NCBI RefSeq assembly: GCF_014898815.1
Contig: NW_026515450.1
Coordinates: forward strand, 62,001-126,000
Direction of reading: 5' to 3'
Source of the DNA: Panonychus citri
Lineage: Eukaryota; Arthropoda; Arachnida; Trombidiformes; Tetranychidae
Length of the DNA: 64,000 nucleotides
Position 1 is the stretch's first letter, and every line of letters starts with the position of its first letter. Position numbers and translations under genes: made by a program. Under the pieces are notes generated by a model. That model ran no database searches. It was given only the letters and a program-made list of their open reading frames with translations, and was not told the origin of the DNA. Of this stretch, positions 48,501 to 59,200 are shown piece by piece.

Positions 48501-49722
48501 ATTTGCTTAATTAATCAATTTCTTTCATGTGGATAACTAACTTTACTTTTTTATCTCATTTACAGTTAAACTAATTCTTGCTGGTGCTTTTGCATCTTAT
48601 TATTGGACCTTCAATAAGGAAAATGAGACTCCCCCATTTCCAGTAGCTATTAGCACTTATCGAGCATTCCGGTAATTAATTAATACACGAAAGATACACT
48701 TAAAAGTTTAAATTTACAAAATATTCAATTTGTTTACTTTTATTTAAACAGATATCATGTTGGTTCAATTGCCTTTGGATCATTAATCTTGGCGATGTTT
48801 AGAATGATAAGATTGGCTATCGAATATGTTTACGAAAAGTGTAAAAAATATACAAACAGTTCTTTCGCTAAAGCTATTATGTGGTAAGAGGATTATTTAA
48901 TTACCTAATTTATTAAGACTTAATCTTGTTTCTATTATCTAATAATAATAATGTTTGTTTAATCATTAATTTGGTTACCAGGACTTGTCGTTGCTGTTTC
49001 TGGGTTTTAGAAAAGTTCATGAGATTTTTGAATACCAATGCTTATATTATGATCGCTGTTCATGGTCAATCGTTTCTACCTTCCGCTAAAGAAGCTTTCT
49101 TTTTGTTACTTAGAAATGTCCTCAGGTAATTTATATACATTTTCTAATTATATTGAGTAATAATAATTATAAAATTCTCTCTCTCTCTCTCTCAACAGAG
49201 TTGCTGTTCTAGATAAAGTGGCTGATTATTTACTCTTGATGGGAAAATTGGTCGTCACTGCGTTCATGGGATTACTTACATTCGTTTATTTCACTAAAGG
49301 TCATGAATTGACCTCTCTTATATGACACCTCCAGATATTAATTATACTTGGGTTCCTATTCTGGTAAATATTCAACTTATTGACTAACTTGTTGGATGAA
49401 AGATTTTCATTTAATATTATTGTTTTATTTACTTTTTTTCTCATTTTGTTCTGTAGGCTGTTTGTATTGGAACTTATCTAATAGCTGATTGTTTCTTTGG
49501 TGTCTACGACATGGCCGTTGATACAATATTCTTGTGTTTCCGTAAGTTCCATCTTTATGAGTTTCGATGATTCATTTTAGTAATTCGTTTTATCTCTTTT
49601 TTTATCTGAAAACAGTTGAAGATTGTGAACGTAATGATGGATCACCATCCAAACCTTATTTTATGTCAGAAGAGCTCATGGAAATTCTTGATTATCGGAA
49701 CAGAGCAACTTCACCTTTCTAA
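45525..49722 (+). CDS. Choline transporter-like protein (SLC44, CTL2-like), with apparent frameshift
   Basis: Sixteen exons: 45,525-45,684; 46,016-46,094; 46,261-46,342; 46,502-46,633; 46,725-46,806; 47,237-47,369; 47,458-47,541; 47,635-48,012; 48,122-48,299; 48,371-48,497; 48,566-48,671; 48,752-48,883; 48,982-49,125; 49,199-49,363; 49,457-49,541; 49,616-49,722. Together they encode about 724 residues of a multipass plasma-membrane or mitochondrial choline/ethanolamine carrier. The N terminus FRGPIKSRSCTDLYC and GDPERVIYPSDSYGRICG match CTL2. Other family blocks are AGAFASYYWTFNK, CCFWVLEKFMRFLNTNAYIM, VAVLDKVADYLLLMGK and FLEDCERNDGS. In exon 14 the frame hits TGA at 49,323-49,325. The expected LNYxWVPIL-like segment (DINYTWVPIL) continues in another frame, so one base is missing or two are extra. 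Sequencing error and pseudogenisation cannot be separated here. Confidence 0.92.
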
Positions 49723-50136
49723 ACCTTTTTCAACTTGACTGTTTAAACCACCGAAATTATTCATTGAAATCACCATTCGCACAATTTTCATCAGCCACAC
49801 ACAGAAGCATAAAACGATCCTCATGATTTATAATAAAAATAAGTACTCACAATACTTAATCGTACAAGTAATGTTAGATCATTCAATGTTTATCTTCAAT
49901 TACTACATCATTGTAAAATCTCACCTTTCGAAAACTCTGATGAATTTGAATATCTAACCTGGAAACTGAATGTTCCTTTGATTGTAAGTTGATATTTTCA
50001 CTAATACATTTAATATTAAAGAACTTAGGTAAACTAATTGTTGTAATAAGTGTGTTAATTAGATTGCGTCTCAATGTTACAACCAAACCCTTCAAATTTA
50101 AACGAATCCTTCCACCCCCAATGTATTTTATTGTAT
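49723..50136. other. SLC44 3' flank
   Basis: About 410 bp of AT-rich 3' flank with AATAAAAATAA near 49,831 as a possible polyadenylation signal. No gene. Confidence 0.45.
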
Positions 50137-50579
50137 TAATCGATTATCAAATTGAATCTTTTCTCAACCTCAGCTATGAGATACATTTCTACTTTGGTTT
50201 GACAATCTCTTCCAAGACAATTTGATTGGATTCTTTTACGATTACGGACAGGAAACGGGCTCGAATTTGAATATTCACCTCTAAGTAATTTAGCCTTCAA
50301 GTTGAACAATCCCAACACGAATCGTGAAGTTTTCCCAACTTTAGGTAACTAGATGATCGTGAAAATAATGTTAACACGATTCAATTATGTATCACTTTGA
50401 ATCGAGTTACTGTTTCAACAGGTTTGATTATGTAATTGATTTTTATTGGATTGGAATCTATTTCAATATTTACTACGTCGGTAAAAAGACTACGAATTTT
50501 GTACTTTGTGAACATTCACCATGTAGGTAATTATTATTGTATCGATTCGAGGGATTGAATTGAAATCTAATCAGATCTA

Positions 50580-50768
50580 ATCTCGCTTCTTTCCGATCGC
50601 GTTAATTTCATAAACTAGACATGGTGCTCGTTTTCGAGCTTCCTTAAACAAATCTCTAACTCGATCCACCAGTCATTTCAATGAATTACGTTCCAACCAT
50701 CGCAAGGAAAGGTACATTAGATTCAGAAGAAACAACCTTTGCTATTATTGTTTTACCACAATCAGGAG
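50580..50768 (-). pseudogene. Paraplegin/AFG3-like AAA protease relic, copy 2
   Basis: Same relic as at 42,974-43,166: PDCGKTIIAKVV, SESNVPFLAMVGT, then a stop at the same codon. Here SES is intact where copy 1 has a stop, but a G deletion changes the frame before PDCGKT. The shared stop after MVGT and shared frameshift show that the gene was already dead before the block was duplicated. Confidence 0.75.
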
Positions 50769-51264
50769 CTCTAAAAGTAAAACTCAAATAAGCAATTCTA
50801 ACGGATCCGGAAATTGTTAGTATTCTCACAGAGAATTGAAGATCTATTAAAAACGAAAGTATAACGGGAAAAGGTGACATGATTTTCGTTAGAAATGTTT
50901 TAACTTTTCAATCGAGTTACATTTTCTCAGTTCTTCGTTTTTTTCTCCTGAAATATTTGATCAGAATTTCATCATATTATTGAATGGAAACTTAGCAATC
51001 AAAATGTACAAATAGATTATGAGTTGTAAATGTTGGTGATTTTAGAATAATCAAAATTATTTCATCATCTAAATAGTTGATTGCAGAGAGCTAGGAAATT
51101 CTTTACACTTTGGTTGATTGTCTTGAATCGAAATGCTCATCTCGAAAAGAAGATTCTATGAGTTAGTGCTTTCCTTTTGTCGATTGGTTTTGGTTCGGCT
51201 TTGTTAAAGTAAGTGATTGACTCGAGTTAAAAAAAATTTCATCTAAAGTAAAACCAATATAACA

Positions 51265-51291
51265 CAGTCGATGGGACTCGAATCCATAATC
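51265..51291 (-). pseudogene. tRNA-Arg relic (3' third)
   Basis: 27 bp match the acceptor 3' strand and T arm of the tRNA at 41,627-41,699 (CAGTCGATGGGACTCGAA, with two changes after that). The D and anticodon arms and the following spacer are deleted and the sequence runs straight into the convertase fragment. Confidence 0.8.
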
Positions 51292-51306
51292 GACTCGATT
51301 TTGAGG

Positions 51307-51633
51307 TCAAATTCTCTTCCTCCGTTTAAGAGCATGTAAATGCGTTATAGATGATACAATCTTCTCAGTTGAAATATCGGTGAGATTGGGATTGATTGAA
51401 CATCTATCGGGTAAAGATAATCCATCTTTAAATGAATGAATATCATCAAAAATTTGTCCCAAGTAAATGAATCCATGTTCCATCACAATTTTCTTTACGT
51501 CTTCAGAAGATCCATAAGAATTGAGAATATATTGATCGGAATATTTTCTATTATCATGACCAAAGACAATCAAATGAACAATAGCAAAATACGCAGTTAA
51601 ATAACGAATAGTTATCCAGGTAAATGATTCCAT
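51307..51633 (-). pseudogene. Proprotein-convertase signal peptide and prodomain fragment
   Basis: 108 codons from an ATG at 51,633. A hydrophobic leader (about 5-25) is followed by a furin/PC-type prodomain core, with YSDQYILNSYG, EDVKKIVMEHGFIYLGQIFDD and a terminal KRRKR cleavage site, then Ile and TGA. Prodomains of this family carry HGFxNLGQI and end in a multibasic KR site before the catalytic domain. No subtilisin-like catalytic exon follows in this window, so it is either a truncated duplicate or an orphan first exon. It is uninterrupted, so expression of a prodomain-only peptide cannot be excluded. Confidence 0.65.
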
Positions 51634-51820
51634 TTAAAAGAATAGGCTGATCCTAAGAGAAAAATGAAACAAATAAAGATTATCAAAGGTCAGAAAGAAA
51701 AGTAATCTTCATAAACAATTGCTACTCTTTGATTACTCTAATCATAAGTGTTGATACTGTCAAGATAAAGTGATAATCAAGATGAAAGAGATAAGGTGAG
51801 TATCTATAGCTGACATGGGA

Positions 51821-52140
51821 AAAGATAAATCGTCAATCAATCTTTCCCCATGTTCCCTCGCATCTAATGTTTATTTTTTCCACTGCAAACCCCTAAAAGC
51901 ACATAGAGTTTTCACAATTTCAAGTACGTAGTTATAACCAAAACAAATAGACACACATCATATTAAACCATCACGTAGTAAAGTGATGATCGAATGATCG
52001 ACAAAGAGAGAGAGAGAGAGAAAACAAAGGAAAAACATATAATTACATAAGATGAGTAACATTAATAATCCAATTGAATTGACAGAATAAGCAAATTGTA
52101 GCAACGAACAAAAAATAATTGAAAAGGTTGTTGATTCATT
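51821..52140. other. Spacer between duplicated blocks
   Basis: About 320 bp of AT-rich DNA with a short (GA)n at about 52,005-52,020. No gene. Confidence 0.45.
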
Positions 52141-52380
52141 TGAATTGTTCATCATTGTCATAGACAAACAACAACTACAACACACCCATGGGACTGATTA
52201 AAGATAACAACGGGTTAATATTAATAAGATAATTGATGGAAATGATTGATTAATTAAATAGAAAATGAAATGAAAAAGTAAAAACAAAAGAGAAAAGAAT
52301 AAAAAAAAACTGATCTGTTTCTCTTTCTTTTAATTTGGTGATTCGCTCACTTGTGGCGCAGAAAATCAGGTTACTTGATA

Positions 52381-52407
52381 TTCTGTTACCAAGGATTAGT
52401 AACAGAA
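52381..52407. promoter_or_regulatory. 9-bp inverted repeat upstream of duplicated gene
   Basis: TTCTGTTAC, nine bases, GTAACAGAA. The perfect palindromic arms and spacer are conserved at 60,776-60,802 upstream of the second copy. It is a possible protein-binding site; function is inferred only. Confidence 0.35.
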
Positions 52408-52709
52408 CAGAATTTGTTGTTTTCCTTGATTCTCTTTTTTTCTAATTGTGATTTTTGTCTAATTAGTTGATTATTTATTTCTATTTATTTCTATTCATTT
52501 TATTGATTCTCGCCTTCCAACATAGTCGATTGAGATTCTCTTTTAATCCTTTTGTGTGGGTTTCATATTCTTTTCGACTTTTCCATCTTTCATCTTCTAT
52601 TCTTTTATTTTATTATCAATTTTTTGGTCTTTTTCTGGTTTACATTTGTTGACTTTCTGGTTTCGCCATCTTTTCCTGGTTGTCCTTTGTGACTTTTCAC
52701 CAAAATATT

Positions 52710-54002
52710 ATGTGTATTATTCGTAAGAATACATCTAATTGTGACGATGATCTAAGCGTCAATATCCCTGAAGAAGTTCTTATTAATAACCAGTGAGTAT
52801 AATTGGTCGACTTATTTTCTATTTTCTTCCATCACTAACATTTTTAGTCCCTTTAAGCTTCTTTGTTTACCTTGATTCAGTTTTACTTTTTATTCCATTT
52901 TTTTAATATTATTTGTTTCTTGCTTATTTTTTATTACTTTTTCTTTTTCTCTTTATTTGATCATCCTTTTAATTTTGGATTCAAAGGTTAGAAATTAAAA
53001 GAATATGATGAAATGGATTAGAAAAAGTAAATAAATATTCGCGACTCTCTTTCTTTCTTTCTTTGTTTTTCTCTTTCTCTTTCTTTCCCCTTCTGACACT
53101 TTATTTCATTTGTTATGCACAATTGACTCTCTTTTCCCTCTCTCTATCCTTTTCTATCCTTTTCTATCCCTCTATTTCTCTTACTTTTCTTAACTTCTCT
53201 TATTCTGATTTTTTATTCTATATTTAAAGTGTGTCAGATAATGACGGTGAACATGGAGAGGAAACCATTACCTCAAATGAAACTCAAATTGATTTGGATC
53301 GTCAAATAGCTGAAGGATTACAAGCTCGTGAATTGGCAAGACAAGATCGAGAACGAGAACGAGATCGAGCTCGACGATTTCGAGAACAACAACAAAGAGC
53401 CATCCTTAGACCTCAGCCAACCTTCATAGGCCTTGGCTGTCGGGGTAAAGGCTACAAAAAATATCGCCGTTATGAGAACGGTAATTTACTATTGACTCAT
53501 TGAACTGAACTGAACAGAACTAAAAAAATGATAATTACTTTGAACTGAACACAAAAACAATACATAACAATTTAATACTAATGAAACAAACAAACAAACA
53601 AACAAAACTTGACAATCTGATGAGACACCTTCTCATACTTTTGTCTTCAACAGCTAACCTTTTCAAAGACTTACCTGTGATTGATGGTGATGATCATCTC
53701 GGTGAATTGTCCATTTATGACTTTGTGCCTCATTCTATGACTGCTCTCTCTCAATTATTGATGAACAAGGAAAACATGCAAGTAAGTATTGATTTTCAAT
53801 CGATTATTAATCATCATTATCAGTAAATAAAACAACTCAATGAACCTAATCAATTTCATTTATTCAATCATTTCAGATTTGGAATCATTTCATTCACCTG
53901 CCTGAAGAAATACAAGAAAGTTTTTTGGAAAAGTATCGAAAGCGAGACTCTAACAAGTCTTTGAAGAATGGAAGTAAACAATCAAAAATCAGGTCTACAT
54001 GA
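52710..54002 (+). CDS. Unknown 195-residue protein, gene copy 1
   Basis: Four exons (52,710-52,792; 53,230-53,480; 53,654-53,781; 53,877-54,002) join in phase. The N terminus has an acidic, Ser/Thr-containing region. It is followed by a strongly charged helix (about 48-80, IDLDRQIAEGLQ ... RERERDRARRFREQQQR), a basic patch GCRGKGYKKYRRYE, then DLPVIDGDDHLGELSIYDFV and a basic tail ending SKIRST. No membrane segment or signal peptide. I do not recognise the family. If the second intron (donor G|GTAATT, weak) is retained, a stop at 53,501-53,503 gives a 118-residue form. The second copy encodes the identical protein. Confidence 0.75.
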
Positions 54003-54345
54003 GATCAATTGAATCAGATCACATTAACCTGTGAACACACTTCGAGTGTTAAAACCCCGTTGGCTTGATCGATCTCATTTATCACTAAAATTGATCATAG
54101 TCACCGTATCATCTTTAAATTGTTGTGTGATTGTCTCTCCAAAAAAAAAACAGAAAACAACTCCTACAGTTGTACCAACAAATCCAATGTAGATTCATAT
54201 GGTTTTTGTTTCGATTTACTTACCAAGAGTAAAAGGAAACAACAAAGGAAAAAAAACAAAAAAAAACTAATTGCAATTTGGAAAAATAATCAAACTTTCC
54301 AACCCGTCCAACCAATTAACAAAAATTGGACATCTCTGTGAAATA

Positions 54346-54669
54346 ATTAAAATGTAACGTTAGCTTTCAAATCGCCAATTAAAATGCTAACTAATAATCA
54401 TTCGACTTATAAATTTTTTCAAAAGTATTGATAGTTATAAGAAAAAATTTTATTTAGAAGATTTGATTTATCGCAAAAAAAATGAACAATTGAGAGAGGG
54501 AAGTTTTTACTTGATGAGTTTTACTTACAATGAGATTATTACCATAATCCAGAGCATAAATAAATCGCAATGAAAAGGATGCATAAAACACTAATGTTTT
54601 ACTTCAAGGGAAAAATTTTTTCGGACCAATCATCGCGATCGTTTAAAAAAATGGATTCGTCCCTTCGGG
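54346..54669. other. Spacer with diverged AspRS-like upstream sequence
   Basis: AT-rich. From about 54,600 the translation FYFKGKIFSDQSSRSFKKM lines up loosely with SYFKGKAYLAQSPQLYKQM of AspRS, so the duplicate extends upstream in a much more diverged form. Confidence 0.4.
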
Positions 54670-55110
54670 TTGGTGCTGTTTTCCGTGCAGAAGATTCAAA
54701 TACCCATCGACATATGACAGAATTTGTTGGAGTCGATCTAGAGATGGCTTTTAATTATCATTATCATGAAGTTCTCGATGTACTTGATCGTCTATTTGTG
54801 GCCATTTTCAAGGGATTGTCCATTTTGTACAAGGAAGAAATTGAGATTGTCCGTCGACAATATCATTCGGAACCATTTAAATTTTTAGAACCAAGTTTAC
54901 GTCTTGATTTTCCCGAAGTGGTTCAATTATTACGTGAGGCTGGTGTAGAAATGGATGATGAAGATGATCTAACAACCGCTAATGAAAAGTTACTCGGAAA
55001 GTTAATCAAAGCCAAATACGATACTGATTTTTTCATCGTTGATAAATTTCCCTTCAAAATCCGACCCTTTTACACTATGCCCGATCCAACCAATTCTGTA
55101 AGTTAATCAT
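54670..55110 (+). pseudogene. Partial duplicate of aspartyl-tRNA synthetase exon 1
   Basis: 441 bp match 40,154-40,594, from just before motif 2 (FRAEDSNTHRHMTEF) through the exon 1 donor into the intron. I count four base differences, all in three synonymous codon changes (GAG/GAA, GAC/GAT, TTG/CTA). Exons 2 and 3, with motif 3, are absent and the frame ends at the intronic TAA after SVS. An upstream ATG at 54,570 is in frame, so a 178-residue fragment is potentially encoded. It cannot be a functional synthetase. Confidence 0.85.
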
Positions 55111-55117
55111 GAGACTT

Positions 55118-55215
55118 GTTGACTTGATTACTTTTTGGATTCGCCGTCTTTTCCTGGTTATCCTTTGTGACGTTTTCTCCACAATAAAAATAATCTGATT
55201 GTGACGATGTTAATC
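55118..55215 (+). pseudogene. Eroded copy of the duplicated gene's first exon
   Basis: TTTTCCTGG, then TATCCTTTGTGAC and CTGATTGTGACGATG align with the region around the first exons at 44.5, 52.7 and 61.1 kb. The ATG and most of the coding part are deleted or changed. It lies directly after the AspRS fragment. Confidence 0.6.
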
Positions 55216-55864
55216 ATTCTTGCCATTTGTGACCTCAACTAGAACCAATTGTTTCCTTGATTGTTACCCAATTTACTTAATATACACAGGGTGGGAAATC
55301 TCGTATGGTTGGTTGTATCATTTGAGTTTAAATGCAAAGTGGGAAAGAGGAGCTTTTTATCATCTTGACACGAATTAAGTTAACTTGGATCATATTGTGT
55401 AGTTTAGTAATTAAAGTTGATTAGAGTTAACATTGTTTTTCACCAGCGATGATTGATTGCATTGAGGACCCATTAGGCACCTTATCATCATAATTGAAAC
55501 AAATTAAATAAATTAAAATCATTTAATTGTGATAAAGTCATAAACTTTTTTTGTAGCTTGTAATTTTCGCTGCTTAACTTCATGCAATCCGAATTGTTGA
55601 TGATAAATGATAATTTTTTTTCTCCACCAAATATTGAATATAATCGTTGTTATCGAGGCGTTTATCTAAAGGTGATTAGCCTTTCTAATGATTATTGATT
55701 AAATTAATCAATTAGTGACTCAGAATATTGGTCATTGGATAATTATTGTTGATTATTAAAAAAAGCCCAGAAAATTATATGAACATAAAATGCAGACAGG
55801 AAACACTTGGCACAAACAGGTAGATATTGCTGATTAAGTAAAGGTGGTTGATGATATGAGAGAG

Positions 55865-55911
<47 letters not shown>

Positions 55912-56289
55912 TATGAATATGATGATTTCTTAACAAAAAGAAAAGGCAGTTTCACTGATGATGATCATTATGATGATTTTTTATAGTAACAATGCAATTA
56001 GTTGCCATAACAAATTGGTAGTAGTAGCTATTGACCATTGTTGTTATTGTTGTTGACCATTCAGATAATTAAATAAGATCTGGTTATAATTGAATCGCTT
56101 TAGTATCACCAAAAAAAGTTAATGATTAGTTTGATGTGTGTGTCCGTGTTGTTTATGGGCGATGATTATGAAGACCAGAATAAAGTGATGATAGTTAATG
56201 ACCAGAAGATTGTCTCGAGTTTTCAAGTTTCCTTTTTATATACAAATTAATTTAAGAAACACCATTGGTTAAAGTAGAAAAAGAAATGT
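55216..56289. other. Intergenic / dystroglycan 3' flank
   Basis: AT-rich DNA with one GA array; no gene recognised. It includes the 3' UTR of dystroglycan at its right end. Confidence 0.5.
55866..55911. repeat. (GA)n dinucleotide array
   Basis: 46-bp GA array with one interruption (AGAAAG), about 0.4 kb beyond the dystroglycan stop. Confidence 0.95.
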
Positions 56290-59200
56290 TCATCTGTATG
56301 GTGGTGGTTGACGTCGCTGTTGTTCAACTGCGTGAGCTAGAGCATGATACGAGTTTTTATTAACATTTGCCATTGAATATGTTTGTTGACGAACTGGATT
56401 ATAAGTGACCATCATTGAATTCATGGGTAAATGTTGCTGATAATCTGATTGTAATATCACTGGTCGTCGACCCTTTTGGATAAATGCATCAACTTCTGTT
56501 GGATAACCATCGATTCCTGGTCTAATGGTCATATCGAAACGATTCTTGTCAATATCTTTACGACATTTAACTAGAATACAAACAATCACACAAAGAACTA
56601 CAAGTAAAATGGCAACTGTACCAATTGCGGGAATAATTGTTCGTAAATAATAATCATCTAACTCATTTGCATGAACTTCATAGTCTTTAGATGCCGGTTG
56701 TCCATAGTTAACATTATCATTGGGTTGAGATTTTAAATCTTTTTCTGGTATAATGTTGGGCTTCATGTTATCACGATACATTTCACGATTTGTCATGTAA
56801 TTTGAACATTTACCCACTGGTTTAAATTCAATTGACATGACTCGATATTTATCGGCAAATTTTTCATCCCAAGTTTCAAAGTTACTCTCAGGTTGGAATA
56901 ATTTTGATAAAATATAATCCTGAATATCGGTTGATGGACATTCACCTCCTTTTGCAAGTAATGGTTCAGTTTTATTTGTCCAAACATATTCATACATTGT
57001 ATGAATTGATCCTTCATCGATTGAATTATCATAAGGTTCTGAACGTTTACTACGTTCAATTGTATTCTCTTCATCGTCAACATCTGATAGGTTAGGATTT
57101 TTAGCTGCATCAGTACCAGTATAATAACCACTTTGCATTAAAGTGTAATCACGTTTGACAATCTTCAAAATTCGCAATGAACTTGTATCGGGATCTTTGA
57201 ACATAATGGTCGAGATTCGATGAGCAATGTCAAGCTTATCTTCAATGTCTATTTTATCATTTAATGTAATACCAATGGTAACGGTGAAACTAATTTCCTC
57301 TTCGATCCATGGATCTTCAATGACGATGACAAAAGCATCTGATGCTTCATTTTCAGATTCACGATCACGAGCAACCAAATTAAACTCATTTTCACGAATA
57401 TATTTACGATCTTCGGCAAGACCAATAATTTCAAATGTTTTCTCATTAAATTTAACAAAACTATCGGGAGCCGGGACTCGTCCAAAACCATCGTATAAAC
57501 TGATCTCTAGATTGTAGGTGTTACGCCCTCGGCCAGAATAGAACATATTTTCCGCTATCTTGTACCGGAAAACCTCACCCAAACGGAAACGTAATTCATC
57601 AATTGCATTACGTAATTCGGGTTTCTCGGCAGCAGTGTTTGGCTTAGAACAGCTAATTGATAGACCGACACCTTCAATGGTAAACATTTTACTCATTTTA
57701 CTTGTTAAAAGTTCACTTGGTAAAGCGTATTGACCTTTAGATGGTTTATCAGCTAATCGATTATATAATTGTTGAATTTTCTTGGTTGGACAAGGATAAG
57801 CTGGAATTGAATCATTTGTTGATACAATTGTCCAATAATCTTTACCATCAATTGTTTCCTTGGTTAAATGTTGAACGATGAAACTGTCAATGTTAAAATC
57901 ACCATTTACTTGGGAAATTATTTGAGCAAAGTTTCTCAAAGCTTCAATTGTTGTTGTGATTCTAAGAGGATCCCAATAAACACGATAAAATGTAATATTG
58001 TAGGGAAATTTACGATATGATGTGTGTTGTCGCACATGAATGGTTATATTTTCATAATTGGATAAACCACCAGAATCAACTGCTTCAAGGTAAAATTGAT
58101 TCTCATAAATACCAACATCATCATCGGTTGGGAAAGCGGTTAGCACTTGATTTTCTGCATCAAATTGTATCCAAAAATCTTTAGATGATTTATCTTTCAT
58201 TGATGATCTCACTCGAGTGAAACCTAATCTAAGTTTATCCGTTAATCCATCTTCACGGTCAATAAATGTATTATCGGGTATCTTAAAGGTCCAATATTTA
58301 CCGGCAATCGGAGCAAGTTTAGGAATGCGAGCTCGAAGTTCGGGTCGACTATTAACAGTTATTTCGGGTCGAGGTGGTTTAACTGTAAATTCATCTTCAA
58401 TGGTGTTGGATTTTGTAATTATATTTAAATCCAAGGATTGAGTGGGTAAAATGTCGTTTGATGATGAAACAATTGGACCAATATCAGGAATGACAAGTGA
58501 TGATGATAAATCGGATAATTTAATACTCGGAAGAATTGGTGTTGGTGTTGATAAACCATCATAAATACTTGGTGGTTCAATTGTTGGGGTAGGTGTGGTG
58601 TAGAGTTTTGGATGAAATGAGAAATCATTACCGCCTACAGTATTAACAGAATCAGGCATTCGGGGAGTAGCTGAAGGTAAACTGTCTGGATAAACAGATG
58701 ATGGGAAAGCACTGGGACTAGTTAAGGTAGGAACTTCTCGAGATAATGTACTTGGTTCAAGTTTGTAGTCATCAGGATTTCCGTTGGTTAAGGTGCTTGA
58801 GATGGTCATAAAATCGGGATAAAGAGAAGGTGTCGGTAAGATACTGGGTAATTCTCGGGGATGGAAAACTTTATCATTATTAGCTGAAAGAGGCACAATT
58901 TTTTCGGAATGAGAATTAGGAGCGATTGAAAATTCACCAATTGGCCTGTCAGAAACTTCTCGAAATCGTCTCCTTGGTTCCTCAATTATAATATTTTGAA
59001 AATCTAAGCCTAACTTTTTAAGCTTCAAATGGAACTCATCACTAGGAGGATGTTCAGGTGAACAATATTGATACTCGATGGCTAATTGATAACTTCTAAT
59101 GTCCATGTCTGTTTGTTTGATAACGAAATTGGGATATGACCATCGGGCCATAATAAAATTGGGATCGTCATTGTCTTCACCAAGGTTAGAATTATCAACC

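Larger units (their letters stand above)
50137..51820. repeat. Large segmental duplication, copy at 50-52 kb
   Basis: Matches 42,531-43,645, includes the AspRS-flank repeat at 50,827-51,212, and adds a tRNA relic and the longest convertase fragment. The final part, GATAAAGTGATAATCAAGATG... GTGAGTATCT (about 51,745-51,810), matches the sequence just before the MITE in the other copy. Confidence 0.9.
52141..54345. repeat. 2.2-kb segmental duplication, copy 1
   Basis: From TTGAATTGTTCATC the sequence is collinear with 60,478-62,776 through promoter, four exons and 3' UTR. Exons are nearly identical; introns and UTRs differ by indels and a few substitutions. Confidence 0.95.

Noticed and set aside
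49299..49335. 35-nt mini-intron (GTCATG...CCAG) as an explanation for the SLC44 frame break
   Set aside because: Joining would restore frame, but 35 nt is very short for an intron. The removed stretch itself reads like the expected transporter loop apart from one frame change, so a frameshift is the simpler reading.
50136..50318. Minus-strand ORF (KAKLLRGEYSNSSPFPVRNRKRIQ...) also present in decayed form at 42.5-42.7 kb
   Set aside because: Probably more relic coding sequence of the duplicated block, but no family was recognised and the other copy is interrupted.
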